DNA from: Pseudosulfitobacter koreensis
Lineage (GTDB): Bacteria > Pseudomonadota > Alphaproteobacteria > Rhodobacterales > Rhodobacteraceae
Assembly: GCF_024733015.1 (NCBI RefSeq)
Contig: NZ_JANKJG010000012.1
Location: forward strand, 1 to 64,000
Direction of reading: 5' to 3'
Length of the DNA: 64,000 nucleotides
Both the position numbers and the translations under genes were made by a program. The notes below the pieces were generated by a model, which searched no databases, was not told the DNA's origin, and worked only from the letters and a program-made list of their open reading frames with translations. Positions 51,350-59,012 of the stretch are shown here, one piece after another (within the stretch, counting starts at the first letter, position 1; each line of letters begins with the position of its first letter).

Positions 51350-52092
51350 CAGATCGACCAACCGCCGTCGATGGCAAAGGCCTGTCCGGTTGTGAACGCG
51401 GACATATCACCCGCAAGATAACACACCATCTCAGCGATCTCGTCCGGTGTGCCAAAACGGCCCATCGGTTGGCGCGCCGTGAACGCGGAGTGCGCCTTGT
51501 CGAAATCCCCGGTGGCTTTCAGACGATCCTTCAGCGAAGGGCTTTCCACCGTGCCGGGGCAGATCGCATTGCAGCGGATGCCGCTTTGCACATAGTCGGC
51601 GGCGATGGATTTGGTCATCCCGATGATTGCGGCCTTCGACGCGCCGTAGACAAAGCGCCGCGGCACGCCTTTCTCGCTCGATACGATCGAGGCAATGTTC
51701 ACGATCGAGCCCGAGCCGTGAGTGAGCATGCCGGGCAGCACTGCCTTGGTGACCTGATAAAGCGACTTGGAGTTCAGGTTGAAGGCCCGGTCCCAATCCG
51801 CATCTTCGCAATCAAGGATCGTACCATCATGGACCCAGCCTGCGCAGTTCACCAGGATCTGCAGTGGGGGCAGCGATCCGATCAGCGCCGCGATGGCGTC
51901 GGTATCGAGAACGTCCAGCGCGTGACCTTCGATATTCTGTGTGCCTTCGGCAACGGACCTGATGGCCGCAGCGTCGATATCGGTCGCGATGACGGTCGCC
52001 CCGCGATTGACCAGCGCCTCGGCGCTGGCGCGGCCGATGCCGTTGGCAGCCGCTGTGACGAGGGCCGTTTTTCCTTCAAGTGACTGTTCCAT
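51349..52092 (-). CDS. SDR, 2-keto-3-deoxy-L-fuconate dehydrogenase-like
   Basis: 247 residues from the ATG at 52092. TAAANGIGRASAEALVNRGA binds NAD; NIASIVSS and YGASKAAIIGMTK hold the catalytic Ser, Tyr and Lys. Long stretches recall 2-keto-3-deoxy-L-fuconate dehydrogenase: NCAGWVHDGTILDC, SEKGVPRRFVYGASK, IRCNAICPGTVESPSL and ARQPMGRFGTPDEIAEM, then AFTTGQAFAIDGGWS. That enzyme oxidises C4 of 2-keto-3-deoxy-L-fuconate (or the rhamnonate analogue) to the 2,4-diketo acid. The diketo acid is then cleaved by an FAH-family hydrolase, and such a gene ends the right arm at 62570. This pairing makes the assignment fairly specific. Confidence 0.78.
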   Translation of the reverse strand: MEQSLEGKTALVTAAANGIGRASAEALVNRGATVIATDIDAAAIRSVAEGTQNIEGHALDVLDTDAIAALIGSLPPLQILVNCAGWVHDGTILDCEDADWDRAFNLNSKSLYQVTKAVLPGMLTHGSGSIVNIASIVSSEKGVPRRFVYGASKAAIIGMTKSIAADYVQSGIRCNAICPGTVESPSLKDRLKATGDFDKAHSAFTARQPMGRFGTPDEIAEMVCYLAGDMSAFTTGQAFAIDGGWSI

Positions 52093-52103
52093 AAATCCCT
52101 TTC

Positions 52104-52868
52104 TCAGCGTGCAAGCCAGCCGCCATCGACGGTAATCACGCTGCCGTGGCAGTAAGCGGCGGCATCCGACGCCAGAAAGACAGCGGCCCCAGCAATTTCG
52201 TCTGGCTGTGCAAAGCGACCTGCGGGGATCCGTTCGAGCAAGGCATTCGAGCGGTCCGGATCGTCCCTGAGAGCCTGGGTGTTGTCGGTCGCGGTGTACC
52301 CCGGTGCGATGGCATTGACGTTGACGCCCTTGGCCGCCCATTCGTTGCACAGCGCACGCGTCAGCCCGACCACGGCATGTTTGGCCGAGGCATAGGCAGG
52401 GACCATCAGGCCACCCTGCGCACTTAGAACCGACGCCACCATTATGATCTTGCCGCTGCCCTGGGCGACCATATGTTGCCCGGCGGCCTGCGACAAAAGC
52501 CACACGGAATCCAGATTGACCGACAATACACGCCTCCAGTCTTCCAGTGGCATGTCGGTGGATGCCTCGCGGTGGATGATACCCGCGTTGTTCACCAGAA
52601 TATCGAGCCCGCCCAAGGCGTCCTTGGCAAAGCCAACGACGTCTTTGGCTGCGGCCTGATCCATCCCGCTGAAATCTGCCTGCACTGCGGCGGCGGTGCG
52701 GCCCATGTCCTTGATCTTTGCGAGCGTCTCTTCGGGTTGGTGACTGCGGTAGGTCAACGCCACATCGGCACCGGCGGCAGCAAGTACGAGAGCTATGCCC
52801 TCACCGATGCCTGTCGCCCCGCCGGTGACCAACGCCTTGCGGCCTGTCAGATCGAAAGGTTGTGTCAT
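52104..52868 (-). CDS. SDR oxidoreductase, KduD/gluconate-DH-like
   Basis: 254 residues. GGATGIGEGIALVLAAAGADVALTYRS is the cofactor site; NNAGIIHREASTDMPLEDW, ASVLSAQGG and YASAKHAVVGLTRAL complete the classical SDR tetrad. GIIHREAS and NAIAPGYTATDNTQALRDDPDR are typical of 2-deoxy-D-gluconate 3-dehydrogenase (KduD) and 5-keto-gluconate reductase relatives. It probably oxidises or reduces a sugar acid in the pathway of this locus. It lies two bases after the M24 hydrolase gene and 11 before the KDF-dehydrogenase-like gene. Confidence 0.75.
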   Translation of the reverse strand: MTQPFDLTGRKALVTGGATGIGEGIALVLAAAGADVALTYRSHQPEETLAKIKDMGRTAAAVQADFSGMDQAAAKDVVGFAKDALGGLDILVNNAGIIHREASTDMPLEDWRRVLSVNLDSVWLLSQAAGQHMVAQGSGKIIMVASVLSAQGGLMVPAYASAKHAVVGLTRALCNEWAAKGVNVNAIAPGYTATDNTQALRDDPDRSNALLERIPAGRFAQPDEIAGAAVFLASDAAAYCHGSVITVDGGWLAR

Positions 52869-52870
52869 GC

Positions 52871-54169
52871 TCAGTACCTGTTTGCGATGGGCAGTTCTTC
52901 GGCGGGGAAGAGCGAGATAACCTCGCAGCCGGTTTCCGTGACCACGACCTCTTCCTCAATCCGGGCTGCGGAATAGCCGTCGGTGGCGGGGCAGTAGGTT
53001 TCCAGCGCAAAGACCATGCCGGTCTGGATTTCCATCGGGTGGTCCATACTGACGGCACGGCTGATGATCGGGCGTTCATGCAGCGCAAGGCCCAGACCGT
53101 GGCCGAACTGCAGGCCGAAGGCCTGGTCCTCGCTCGCGAAACCAAGGCTTTCGGCGGTGGGCCAGACTTCTGCCACCTTATCGGTGGACACACCCGGCTT
53201 GATCATTGCGATTGATGCGTCGATCCATTCACGCGCCTTGACGTAGGCGTCGTTCTGCGACGGGGTCGCGCGGCCCACGTTGAAGGTGCGGTAGTAGCAA
53301 GTCCGATACCCCTGATAACTTTGCAGGATGTCGAAGAACGCCTGATCGCCGGGCCGGATCAACCGGTCGGTAAAGTTGTGCGGATGCGGATTGCACCGCT
53401 CACCCGAAATCGCGTTGATCGCCTCGACGTCGTCCGAGCCCATCTCGTAGAGCATCTTGTTGCTGAGTGCGACGATATCGTTCTCGCGCACGCCGGGCTT
53501 AAGCTCTTCGTAGATCATGTGGTAGACACCGTCGACCATCGCGGCGGCTTGGGTCAGCAACTGGATCTCGTCCCAGTTTTTGATCTCGCGCGCCGCCAGC
53601 ATGATCTGCTGGCCGTCCACGACGTTCAGGCCTTCCTCTTGCAAGGCGTGGAACATGGCGGTTTCGGCGTAATCGACACCGACGGGCATGTCCCCCATGC
53701 CTGCGTCGCGGATCAGGCCCGCGATCTGCTTGGCATATTTCTTCATCAACCCGAATTCGGGTGGAATGGTGCCGCGCATGCCGACAACACCGGCCAGACA
53801 ATGGCTGGGTTCCAGCCAGTCGGAATGCCGCTTGTGGTGCTCGGCGGCGGATCCGAAGTCCCAGACATAGGGGCTGTCATCACCGGTCAGAAGGCAGAAG
53901 CGGCACATCTTGTCCCGCTCCCACTCGCCGATCTTTGTCGCAGAAACGTAGCGAATGTTGTTCACGTCGAACAGCAGCAGCGTGCCCGCCTCCGACGCCT
54001 GGAGCGACTGACGTGTGCGCGCCAGGCGGTAGCGGCGCAGGCGGTCGTGATCGACCCGGCGTTCAAAATCGACCGAGGTATGGCCCCATGCTGGGAGACG
54101 CTCGCGCCATTCCCAGTTTGGTTCCAGATCTTGGGGGGTAAGCAGGTTCGGCATCAAGGCACGTGACAT
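52871..54169 (-). CDS. M24 (creatinase/prolidase-fold) hydrolase lacking one metal ligand
   Basis: 432 residues; start supported by GGAGGAG. The N-terminal creatinase domain covers about 40-185 and the pita-bread domain about 190-425. The usual metal motif D-x10-D reads FFDILQSYQGYRTCYYRTF: Asp280 is present but the second Asp is Cys291. The other residues are kept: His357 in GHGLGLALHERP, Glu390 and Glu405. Metal-free members such as creatinase also lack ligands and cleave C-N bonds through the histidine. So this protein may not be a peptidase. DddP, the DMSP lyase of roseobacters, is in the same superfamily but its sequence differs widely. Its place among sugar-acid SDRs is unexplained. Confidence 0.72.
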   Translation of the reverse strand: MSRALMPNLLTPQDLEPNWEWRERLPAWGHTSVDFERRVDHDRLRRYRLARTRQSLQASEAGTLLLFDVNNIRYVSATKIGEWERDKMCRFCLLTGDDSPYVWDFGSAAEHHKRHSDWLEPSHCLAGVVGMRGTIPPEFGLMKKYAKQIAGLIRDAGMGDMPVGVDYAETAMFHALQEEGLNVVDGQQIMLAAREIKNWDEIQLLTQAAAMVDGVYHMIYEELKPGVRENDIVALSNKMLYEMGSDDVEAINAISGERCNPHPHNFTDRLIRPGDQAFFDILQSYQGYRTCYYRTFNVGRATPSQNDAYVKAREWIDASIAMIKPGVSTDKVAEVWPTAESLGFASEDQAFGLQFGHGLGLALHERPIISRAVSMDHPMEIQTGMVFALETYCPATDGYSAARIEEEVVVTETGCEVISLFPAEELPIANRY

Positions 54170-54229
54170 AGTATTCTCCTCCGCAGGAGCGTGCCCCCGC
54201 GTTGTTTCAGGTGGTAAAGCGAAAAGCGG

Positions 54230-55039
54230 TTACTGGATGCACCAGCCCCCATCGATGTGGATCATCTGGCCGGTCATGTAGTCGCTGTCGTCCGAAACCA
54301 GGAACGAGGCGGTGCCCACGATATCCCTGGGGTAGGACACACGTTTGATCTGCAGGGCGTCGCGCACGATATCGTCGTAGGCCTGTCCCTCGCGGTCCTT
54401 GAACCCGATATCGACGAGATCCTTGTCGAGCTGTTCCCACAGCGGTGTGACGACGACGCCGGGCGCATAGCCGTTCACCGTGATCCCGTGTTCCGCCAGA
54501 CCGATGGCACCGCAATGGGTCAGGGCAAGGCAGCCATATTTCGACGTGCAGTACACCGTCACGTCGACCAGCGGTTTGCGCGAGGCGATGCTTCCGACAT
54601 TGATAAGCTTGTAGGGGTGGCCGTCCATCGGGCCCTGTTCGATCATCTGGCGCGCGGTTTCCTGCATGCCAAGCCACATCGCCTTGGTGTTGACGTTCAT
54701 GATCATGTCCCAGTTGTCTTCGTCGATATCCATGAAGAACCGTGGCTTGTTCATGCCCGCGTTGAAGACGCCCACGTTGATCGAGCCGAAGGCATCGACG
54801 GTCGCCGCGACCGCAGCCTTGTTGTCTGCGCGCTTGGTGACGTCCATCCTGACCGCAATGGCCTTTCCACCACCTGCGGCATTGATCTGGTCGGCCATCT
54901 TTTGTGCTGCGTCCCCGTCCAGATCCCCCAGGCACACATTCGCACCCTGGGCGGCGAACGCCTCTGCATTCGCGGCACCCATGCCGCGTGCGGCTCCAGT
55001 GATCAGGATATTCTTACCTTCCAGGCGGTTGGGGTCCAT
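54230..55039 (-). CDS. SDR oxidoreductase, sugar/polyol dehydrogenase type
   Basis: 269 residues, start with AAGGAGG upstream. GAARGMGAANAEAFAAQGANVCLGDLDGD contains the NAD site with the Asp that prefers NAD over NADP. GSIASRK and YCTSKYGCLALT carry the catalytic Ser, Tyr and Lys. GVVVTPLWEQLDKDLVDIG is a variant of the segment found in sorbitol/galactitol and butanediol dehydrogenase relatives. The protein is a clear paralogue of the SDR at 58151 on the opposite arm (shared NKP-FMD, EDNW, WEQ-DKDL and DSDYMTGQ blocks). It is the first enzyme gene after the regulator. Confidence 0.78.
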   Translation of the reverse strand: MDPNRLEGKNILITGAARGMGAANAEAFAAQGANVCLGDLDGDAAQKMADQINAAGGGKAIAVRMDVTKRADNKAAVAATVDAFGSINVGVFNAGMNKPRFFMDIDEDNWDMIMNVNTKAMWLGMQETARQMIEQGPMDGHPYKLINVGSIASRKPLVDVTVYCTSKYGCLALTHCGAIGLAEHGITVNGYAPGVVVTPLWEQLDKDLVDIGFKDREGQAYDDIVRDALQIKRVSYPRDIVGTASFLVSDDSDYMTGQMIHIDGGWCIQ

Positions 55040-55061
55040 TATCTTTCCTCCTTGGGTCGTA

Positions 55062-56894
55062 CTACGGTGTGTTCGGGGGCATCATCAGCGCATCAGCTCT
55101 TGCCTGTGCCGCGCGCAGCGCCTCGCGCGGGGTGGTGATGCCGCGCAGCATGTCGTGAAATTCCTCGCCCAGGATCTGGGTGATATCGCTGATTTCAGGC
55201 ACCGGCGGGCGCGGCCAGAATTGAAGCTCGTCGCGCCACGACATCTCGTCCATCGCCTCGAAGATGGTCGAGATGCTGCGGACTTCGGGATCGGCGCAGA
55301 CGGAATAGCGCGCATTGGTCCGGCTGCCGTTCTGCACGTAAAGCTTTTGCGCGGCGGGCGATGTGAACGTGGTCAGCGCCTCGACCGCCGCTGGAATACG
55401 GTCCGGGGCAAGGTTGGCGGGTATGCCCAGCACGAACCCGCCCACGGGCGCGATGTTGCGTGCATTCGGTCCCGCAGGATGCGGCAGATAGCCGGTCTGC
55501 CCGTTTGCAGGAGACGTATCATCCTGTTCGAAGTAAGGCGCGAGCAAGGTATAGCCGTAAGCCATCGCAATATTGCCCGCTGCATAGGCGCGCACACGTT
55601 CGTACCATGACATCGACAGGATGTTGGGCGGGGAATACCGCAACAACTCCAGCAGGAACTCGGCCACGCGCAGGCCTGCGTCCGTGTCGATGACGGGGCG
55701 GAAATTCCTGTTTGCCAGCGTGGCAGTGTCAAACCCCCCGGCAATCACCGGCAGGTCCAGCACGGGTTGTCCGAAATCAGCCAGCGCCATCAGAACAGTG
55801 TGCCCCAGAGCCGTTCCGCGCGCCGCGTTCCATGCAAACCCGTACCGGCCACGTGCCGGATTGTGCAGGACCTTCGCCGCATCAAGAAGCTGGTCCGTCG
55901 TCTTGGGTGGTTCCAATCCAGCCTCATCCAGCAGATCGCGGCGGTAAAACAGCATCTCGGGCGTCGTTTGCGCAGGCACACCGTATGCCCGCCCGCCCCA
56001 ATGCACTGCTTTCCATCCCGACGTGTGGAAATCCGCCGGATCGAGTTGGTCGAGATCCATTGCCTGATCGAGGGGCATCAGTACGCCCTTGCTGGCGAAC
56101 TCGCCGATCCAAGGCAGGTCGACGGCCAGGATGTCGTAAAGGCTGGTCTCGCGCGAGGCGTTGCGCAGGGCTTCGGCGCGCAGCCGGTCGATGGAAAAAG
56201 CACGCTGGGTGATCTTGGTGCCGATCACCAGCTCGAACTGGCGCTTGAGATTGTCCATTACCATGAAGGTGGGATCGGCATGCACCAACACGCGGATGCC
56301 TCCCGGTGCCTTCAGTGGCGCGGCACGTGCGCGCAGCGGTGGGATCGACTGTGCGGCTTTGTAGCTGCCGCCGTAATAGTAGTCTTCCGCTCCGCGGGAT
56401 CTGTTGACGCTCCCGAACCTGCTTTCAGCCAGGCGGCCAACACGCCCCGAAATCAGCTTCCATTGACCCAGCAATTTCTCGCTGGGATGCACTGAAAAGC
56501 TTTTGCCGGTCTTGGTGCGGGCGCGCTGTTCGATCAGCCCGGCTTCCTGCATCTCCTTCATGCGGCGGGTCGCCGTCGCATAGGGCACATCGCTTGAATT
56601 GATCAGAGAGGTCGGCGTGATCGCCTTGCCCTCGAGGTGACCCCGAATGAGGTGTATCGCCATACGCAGATGCGGGTTCGGCGCCATGACATCCAGGATG
56701 GACTCCAGCTCGTCGCTCAGTTCTTCAACGAAGGACAGGATATCCAGCATCTCGGTCAGCGCGGGGCGCGCAGCCGGTGTGCCTGGGGTATGTCTAGACA
56801 TCGCATTCACTTCGGGTTCAGATCCTCTGCCGTTGCGCTGCGAAGGCAGCGCTGTCGTCCTGTCAGATTTGGATGACTTCCTGGTTTTCATCAT
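55062..56894 (-). CDS. Winged-helix regulator fused to solute-binding-protein domain
   Basis: 610 residues with no signal peptide; GGGAGA precedes the tandem ATGs at 56894/56891. After a basic disordered start (1-45), residues about 48-145 form helices and a winged helix (ITPTSLINSSDVPYATATRR, KEMQEAGLIEQR) of MarR-like type. From about 198 to 600 the sequence is a family 1 ABC solute-binding protein: YDILAVDLPWIGEFASKGVLMPLD, RAYGVPAQTTPEMLFYRRDLLDEAGL, and late segments such as FTSPAAQKLYVQNGS. Such domains are normally secreted. Here it must sense its ligand in the cytoplasm and control DNA binding, as LacI does with a different fold. It heads the left arm and faces the importer operon. 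The fusion is directly visible; the regulatory role is inferred. Confidence 0.8.
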   Translation of the reverse strand: MMKTRKSSKSDRTTALPSQRNGRGSEPEVNAMSRHTPGTPAARPALTEMLDILSFVEELSDELESILDVMAPNPHLRMAIHLIRGHLEGKAITPTSLINSSDVPYATATRRMKEMQEAGLIEQRARTKTGKSFSVHPSEKLLGQWKLISGRVGRLAESRFGSVNRSRGAEDYYYGGSYKAAQSIPPLRARAAPLKAPGGIRVLVHADPTFMVMDNLKRQFELVIGTKITQRAFSIDRLRAEALRNASRETSLYDILAVDLPWIGEFASKGVLMPLDQAMDLDQLDPADFHTSGWKAVHWGGRAYGVPAQTTPEMLFYRRDLLDEAGLEPPKTTDQLLDAAKVLHNPARGRYGFAWNAARGTALGHTVLMALADFGQPVLDLPVIAGGFDTATLANRNFRPVIDTDAGLRVAEFLLELLRYSPPNILSMSWYERVRAYAAGNIAMAYGYTLLAPYFEQDDTSPANGQTGYLPHPAGPNARNIAPVGGFVLGIPANLAPDRIPAAVEALTTFTSPAAQKLYVQNGSRTNARYSVCADPEVRSISTIFEAMDEMSWRDELQFWPRPPVPEISDITQILGEEFHDMLRGITTPREALRAAQARADALMMPPNTP

Positions 56895-56938
56895 GTGTCT
56901 CCCGATACTGTCCGCTTTCCCGACCGGAGCGTACGGCC

Positions 56939-56982
56939 AAAATATCCATATTGGTGTTTATATTGTTCAATGCGGATATTTT
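56939..56982. promoter_or_regulatory. Inverted-repeat operator in divergent promoter
   Basis: AAAATATCC (56939-56947) and GGATATTTT (56974-56982) are perfect 9-bp inverted repeats separated by 26 bases. They lie 45 bases before the regulator start and about 130 before the binding-protein start. The AT-rich block stands out in a GC-rich gap. It is the best candidate site for the fused regulator, possibly bound by a dimer with widely spaced heads. Confidence 0.55.
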
Positions 56983-57114
56983 TTCCGGACTCCGCGCTGC
57001 GAAATATGGTCAGTATTTACGCAATCGCCGGACCAACCGGACGAGCAAACGACCAGCAACAGCGTCCGGGAGGGACGGCTGGATAATTCGCAGCCATCTT
57101 GGGAGGAGACCCGA

Positions 57115-58062
57115 ATGACACTTCGTATGACACTTATCGCATCGACCGCCATCGTTCTGGCGGGTGCCGCTGGTGCCGAGACAATGAAGATCGGCATCAC
57201 GCAGAACAACGTCGGCGTCGACAGCTACCAGACGACATATGAAAGCGCGTTCATCGCAGCCGCCGGGGAAAATTCGGATGTCGACGCGGTGGTTCTGGAT
57301 GCTGGAGGCGACGTCGCGCGTCAGATTGCCCAGATCGAGGATCTGATCCAGCAGGAAGTCGACGCCATCATCATCTGGCCAACCAACGGCGAGGCGGTCA
57401 TTCCCGCCGTGCGCAAGGCGCATCAGGCCGGTATCCCGGTCGTCGTAACCAACTCCAACATCGCCGAGGCCGGTTTCGATTTCGTCAAATCGTTCTCAGG
57501 TCCTGACAACATCACCCAAGGCGCGCGCTCGGCCGAGATCATGTGCGACAAGTTCAAGGACATGGGCATCGAGGGTGAGGCACAGGTCGTCCACATCACC
57601 GGGCAGCCGGGATACACCACCGCGATCGAACGGGCCAAGGGTTTTGAGGACCGTATGCCCGAAGTCTGCCCGGACGTGTCGATCGTCGACACCCAGCCGG
57701 GCGACTGGAACCGCGAGAAATCGCAGCAGGTGATGGAAGCGTTCCTGGTCAAATATGACGACATCGATGGTGTCTATTCGGGCGATGACAACATGGGTGT
57801 CGGTGCACTGAACGCAGCCAAGGCTGCGGGGCGCGAAGGCATCATCTTTGTCGGCGCGACCAACTTTGCAGTCGGCTACGAGGCCATGGCCGCCGGTGAC
57901 TACTGGGGTTCAATCTACCAATCCCCCGTAGACGATGCCGAAGCGGCCCTGAAAACCGCCACCGACATCCTCGAAGGCAAGGAACTGCCGTTCCTGAACT
58001 ACTTCGACACGCCGAAGATAACCCAAGACAACATGGGCGATTATACCAAGCCTGTGTTCTAA
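57115..58062 (+). CDS. RbsB-type sugar ABC substrate-binding protein
   Basis: 315 residues from the ATG at 57115, with GGGAGGAG upstream and a signal peptide (about 1-21, AGAAGAE). KIGITQNNVGVDSYQTTYESAF, IEDLIQQEVDAIIIWPTNGEAVIPAVRKAHQAGIPVVVTNS and VYSGDDNMGVGALNAAKAAG follow the Peripla_BP_4 pattern of ribose- and sugar-type binding proteins. The fold differs from the family 1 domain in the neighbouring regulator, so the sensor was not copied from this gene. It should deliver a sugar or related polyol to the permeases encoded downstream. Confidence 0.87.
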   Translation: MTLRMTLIASTAIVLAGAAGAETMKIGITQNNVGVDSYQTTYESAFIAAAGENSDVDAVVLDAGGDVARQIAQIEDLIQQEVDAIIIWPTNGEAVIPAVRKAHQAGIPVVVTNSNIAEAGFDFVKSFSGPDNITQGARSAEIMCDKFKDMGIEGEAQVVHITGQPGYTTAIERAKGFEDRMPEVCPDVSIVDTQPGDWNREKSQQVMEAFLVKYDDIDGVYSGDDNMGVGALNAAKAAGREGIIFVGATNFAVGYEAMAAGDYWGSIYQSPVDDAEAALKTATDILEGKELPFLNYFDTPKITQDNMGDYTKPVF

Positions 58063-58077
58063 AGGGTTCCTCCCCGT

Positions 58078-58126
58078 CCGGGGCGCTGCACAACTGCGCA
58101 GGCGCCCCGGATGCACTTTGTTTTTT
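58078..58126 (+). terminator. Hairpin and T-run after binding protein gene
   Basis: CCGGGGCGC (58078-58086) and GCGCCCCGG (58102-58110) form a perfect stem around 15 bases. A T-rich tract (TTTGTTTTTT) follows at 58117-58126. It looks like a partial terminator that lowers expression of the downstream SDR and permeases compared with the binding protein. Confidence 0.6.
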
Positions 58127-58150
58127 AAAATCATTCCGGGAGTAAGTGAC

Positions 58151-58948
58151 GTGGGACGTCTTCAGCAGAGAGCCTGCATCGTAACCGGTGCCGCACAGGG
58201 AATTGGCCGCGCCGTCGGTGAAGCGCTGCTCGATCAGGGGGCCAGGGTCTGCTTTGCCGACCTGAACGGCGAGAAGGTGGCGCAGGTCGCTGATGCCAAC
58301 CGCAGCCGGTTGAACGGCGACAACGCTGCCGTCACCTCGTGTCAGGTCGACGTCACCGACCGCGAACAGGTCCGCGCGATGATCGCGCACACCGTCGAGA
58401 AGTTCGGCAGGCTGGATGTAAAATTCAACAACGCCGGTGTGAACAAGCCGATGAACTTCATGGACGTAACCGAGGACAACTGGCACTTCATCATGGATGT
58501 CAACGGCCTTGGCTGCATGATCGGCATACAGGAGGCCGCCCGCCAGATGATCGCGCAAGGTGGTGGCGGCAAGATCATCAACACAGCGTCGGTCGCAAGC
58601 AGGCAGGGGTACGACAATGTCGCCCCCTACTGTGCATCGAAATTCGCGGTCGTCTCGCTGACCCAATCGGCGGCGCGAAACCTTGCAAAGCATGATATCA
58701 CGGTGACTGGGTTCGCTCCGGGCGTGGTGGCGACCGAGATGTGGGAACAGGTGGACAAGGATCTGATGGAGATCGGGGCTGCCGAGCGTCCCGGACAGGC
58801 CATGGAGGAATTCGCAGCCGAAATCCTGAAGGGCAGGGTTGCGACTTTACACGACATTACCGGAACGACGACGTTTCTGGCATCACCAGACAGCGACTAC
58901 ATGACCGGCCAGATCATCATGATCGACGGCGGAATGGTCCTGGTCTGA
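58151..58948 (+). CDS. SDR oxidoreductase, sugar/polyol dehydrogenase type
   Basis: 265 residues starting at GTG 58151, with GGGAG about eight bases upstream. TGAAQGIGRAVGEALLDQGARVCFADLNGE gives the NAD site; NTASVASRQG and YCASKFAVVSLTQ hold the catalytic Ser, Tyr and Lys. GVVATEMWEQVDKDLMEIG matches the sorbitol/galactitol dehydrogenase-like branch. It is a paralogue of the product of 54230-55039. Placement between the binding protein and permease genes suggests it acts on the imported compound in the first step, for example sugar to lactone. Confidence 0.8.
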   Translation: MGRLQQRACIVTGAAQGIGRAVGEALLDQGARVCFADLNGEKVAQVADANRSRLNGDNAAVTSCQVDVTDREQVRAMIAHTVEKFGRLDVKFNNAGVNKPMNFMDVTEDNWHFIMDVNGLGCMIGIQEAARQMIAQGGGGKIINTASVASRQGYDNVAPYCASKFAVVSLTQSAARNLAKHDITVTGFAPGVVATEMWEQVDKDLMEIGAAERPGQAMEEFAAEILKGRVATLHDITGTTTFLASPDSDYMTGQIIMIDGGMVLV

Positions 58949-59012
58949 GGATACGATCGGTAGGTTTCCTGCCGTGTGCGCCGATGCAGGCTAATGCCTT
59001 TGGGAGGGGACC

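Noticed and set aside
52871-54169. Annotation as DMSP lyase DddP, a roseobacter M24 enzyme.
   Set aside because: The sequence shares only the superfamily fold. The metal motif has Cys in place of Asp, and the characteristic DddP segments I recall are not present.
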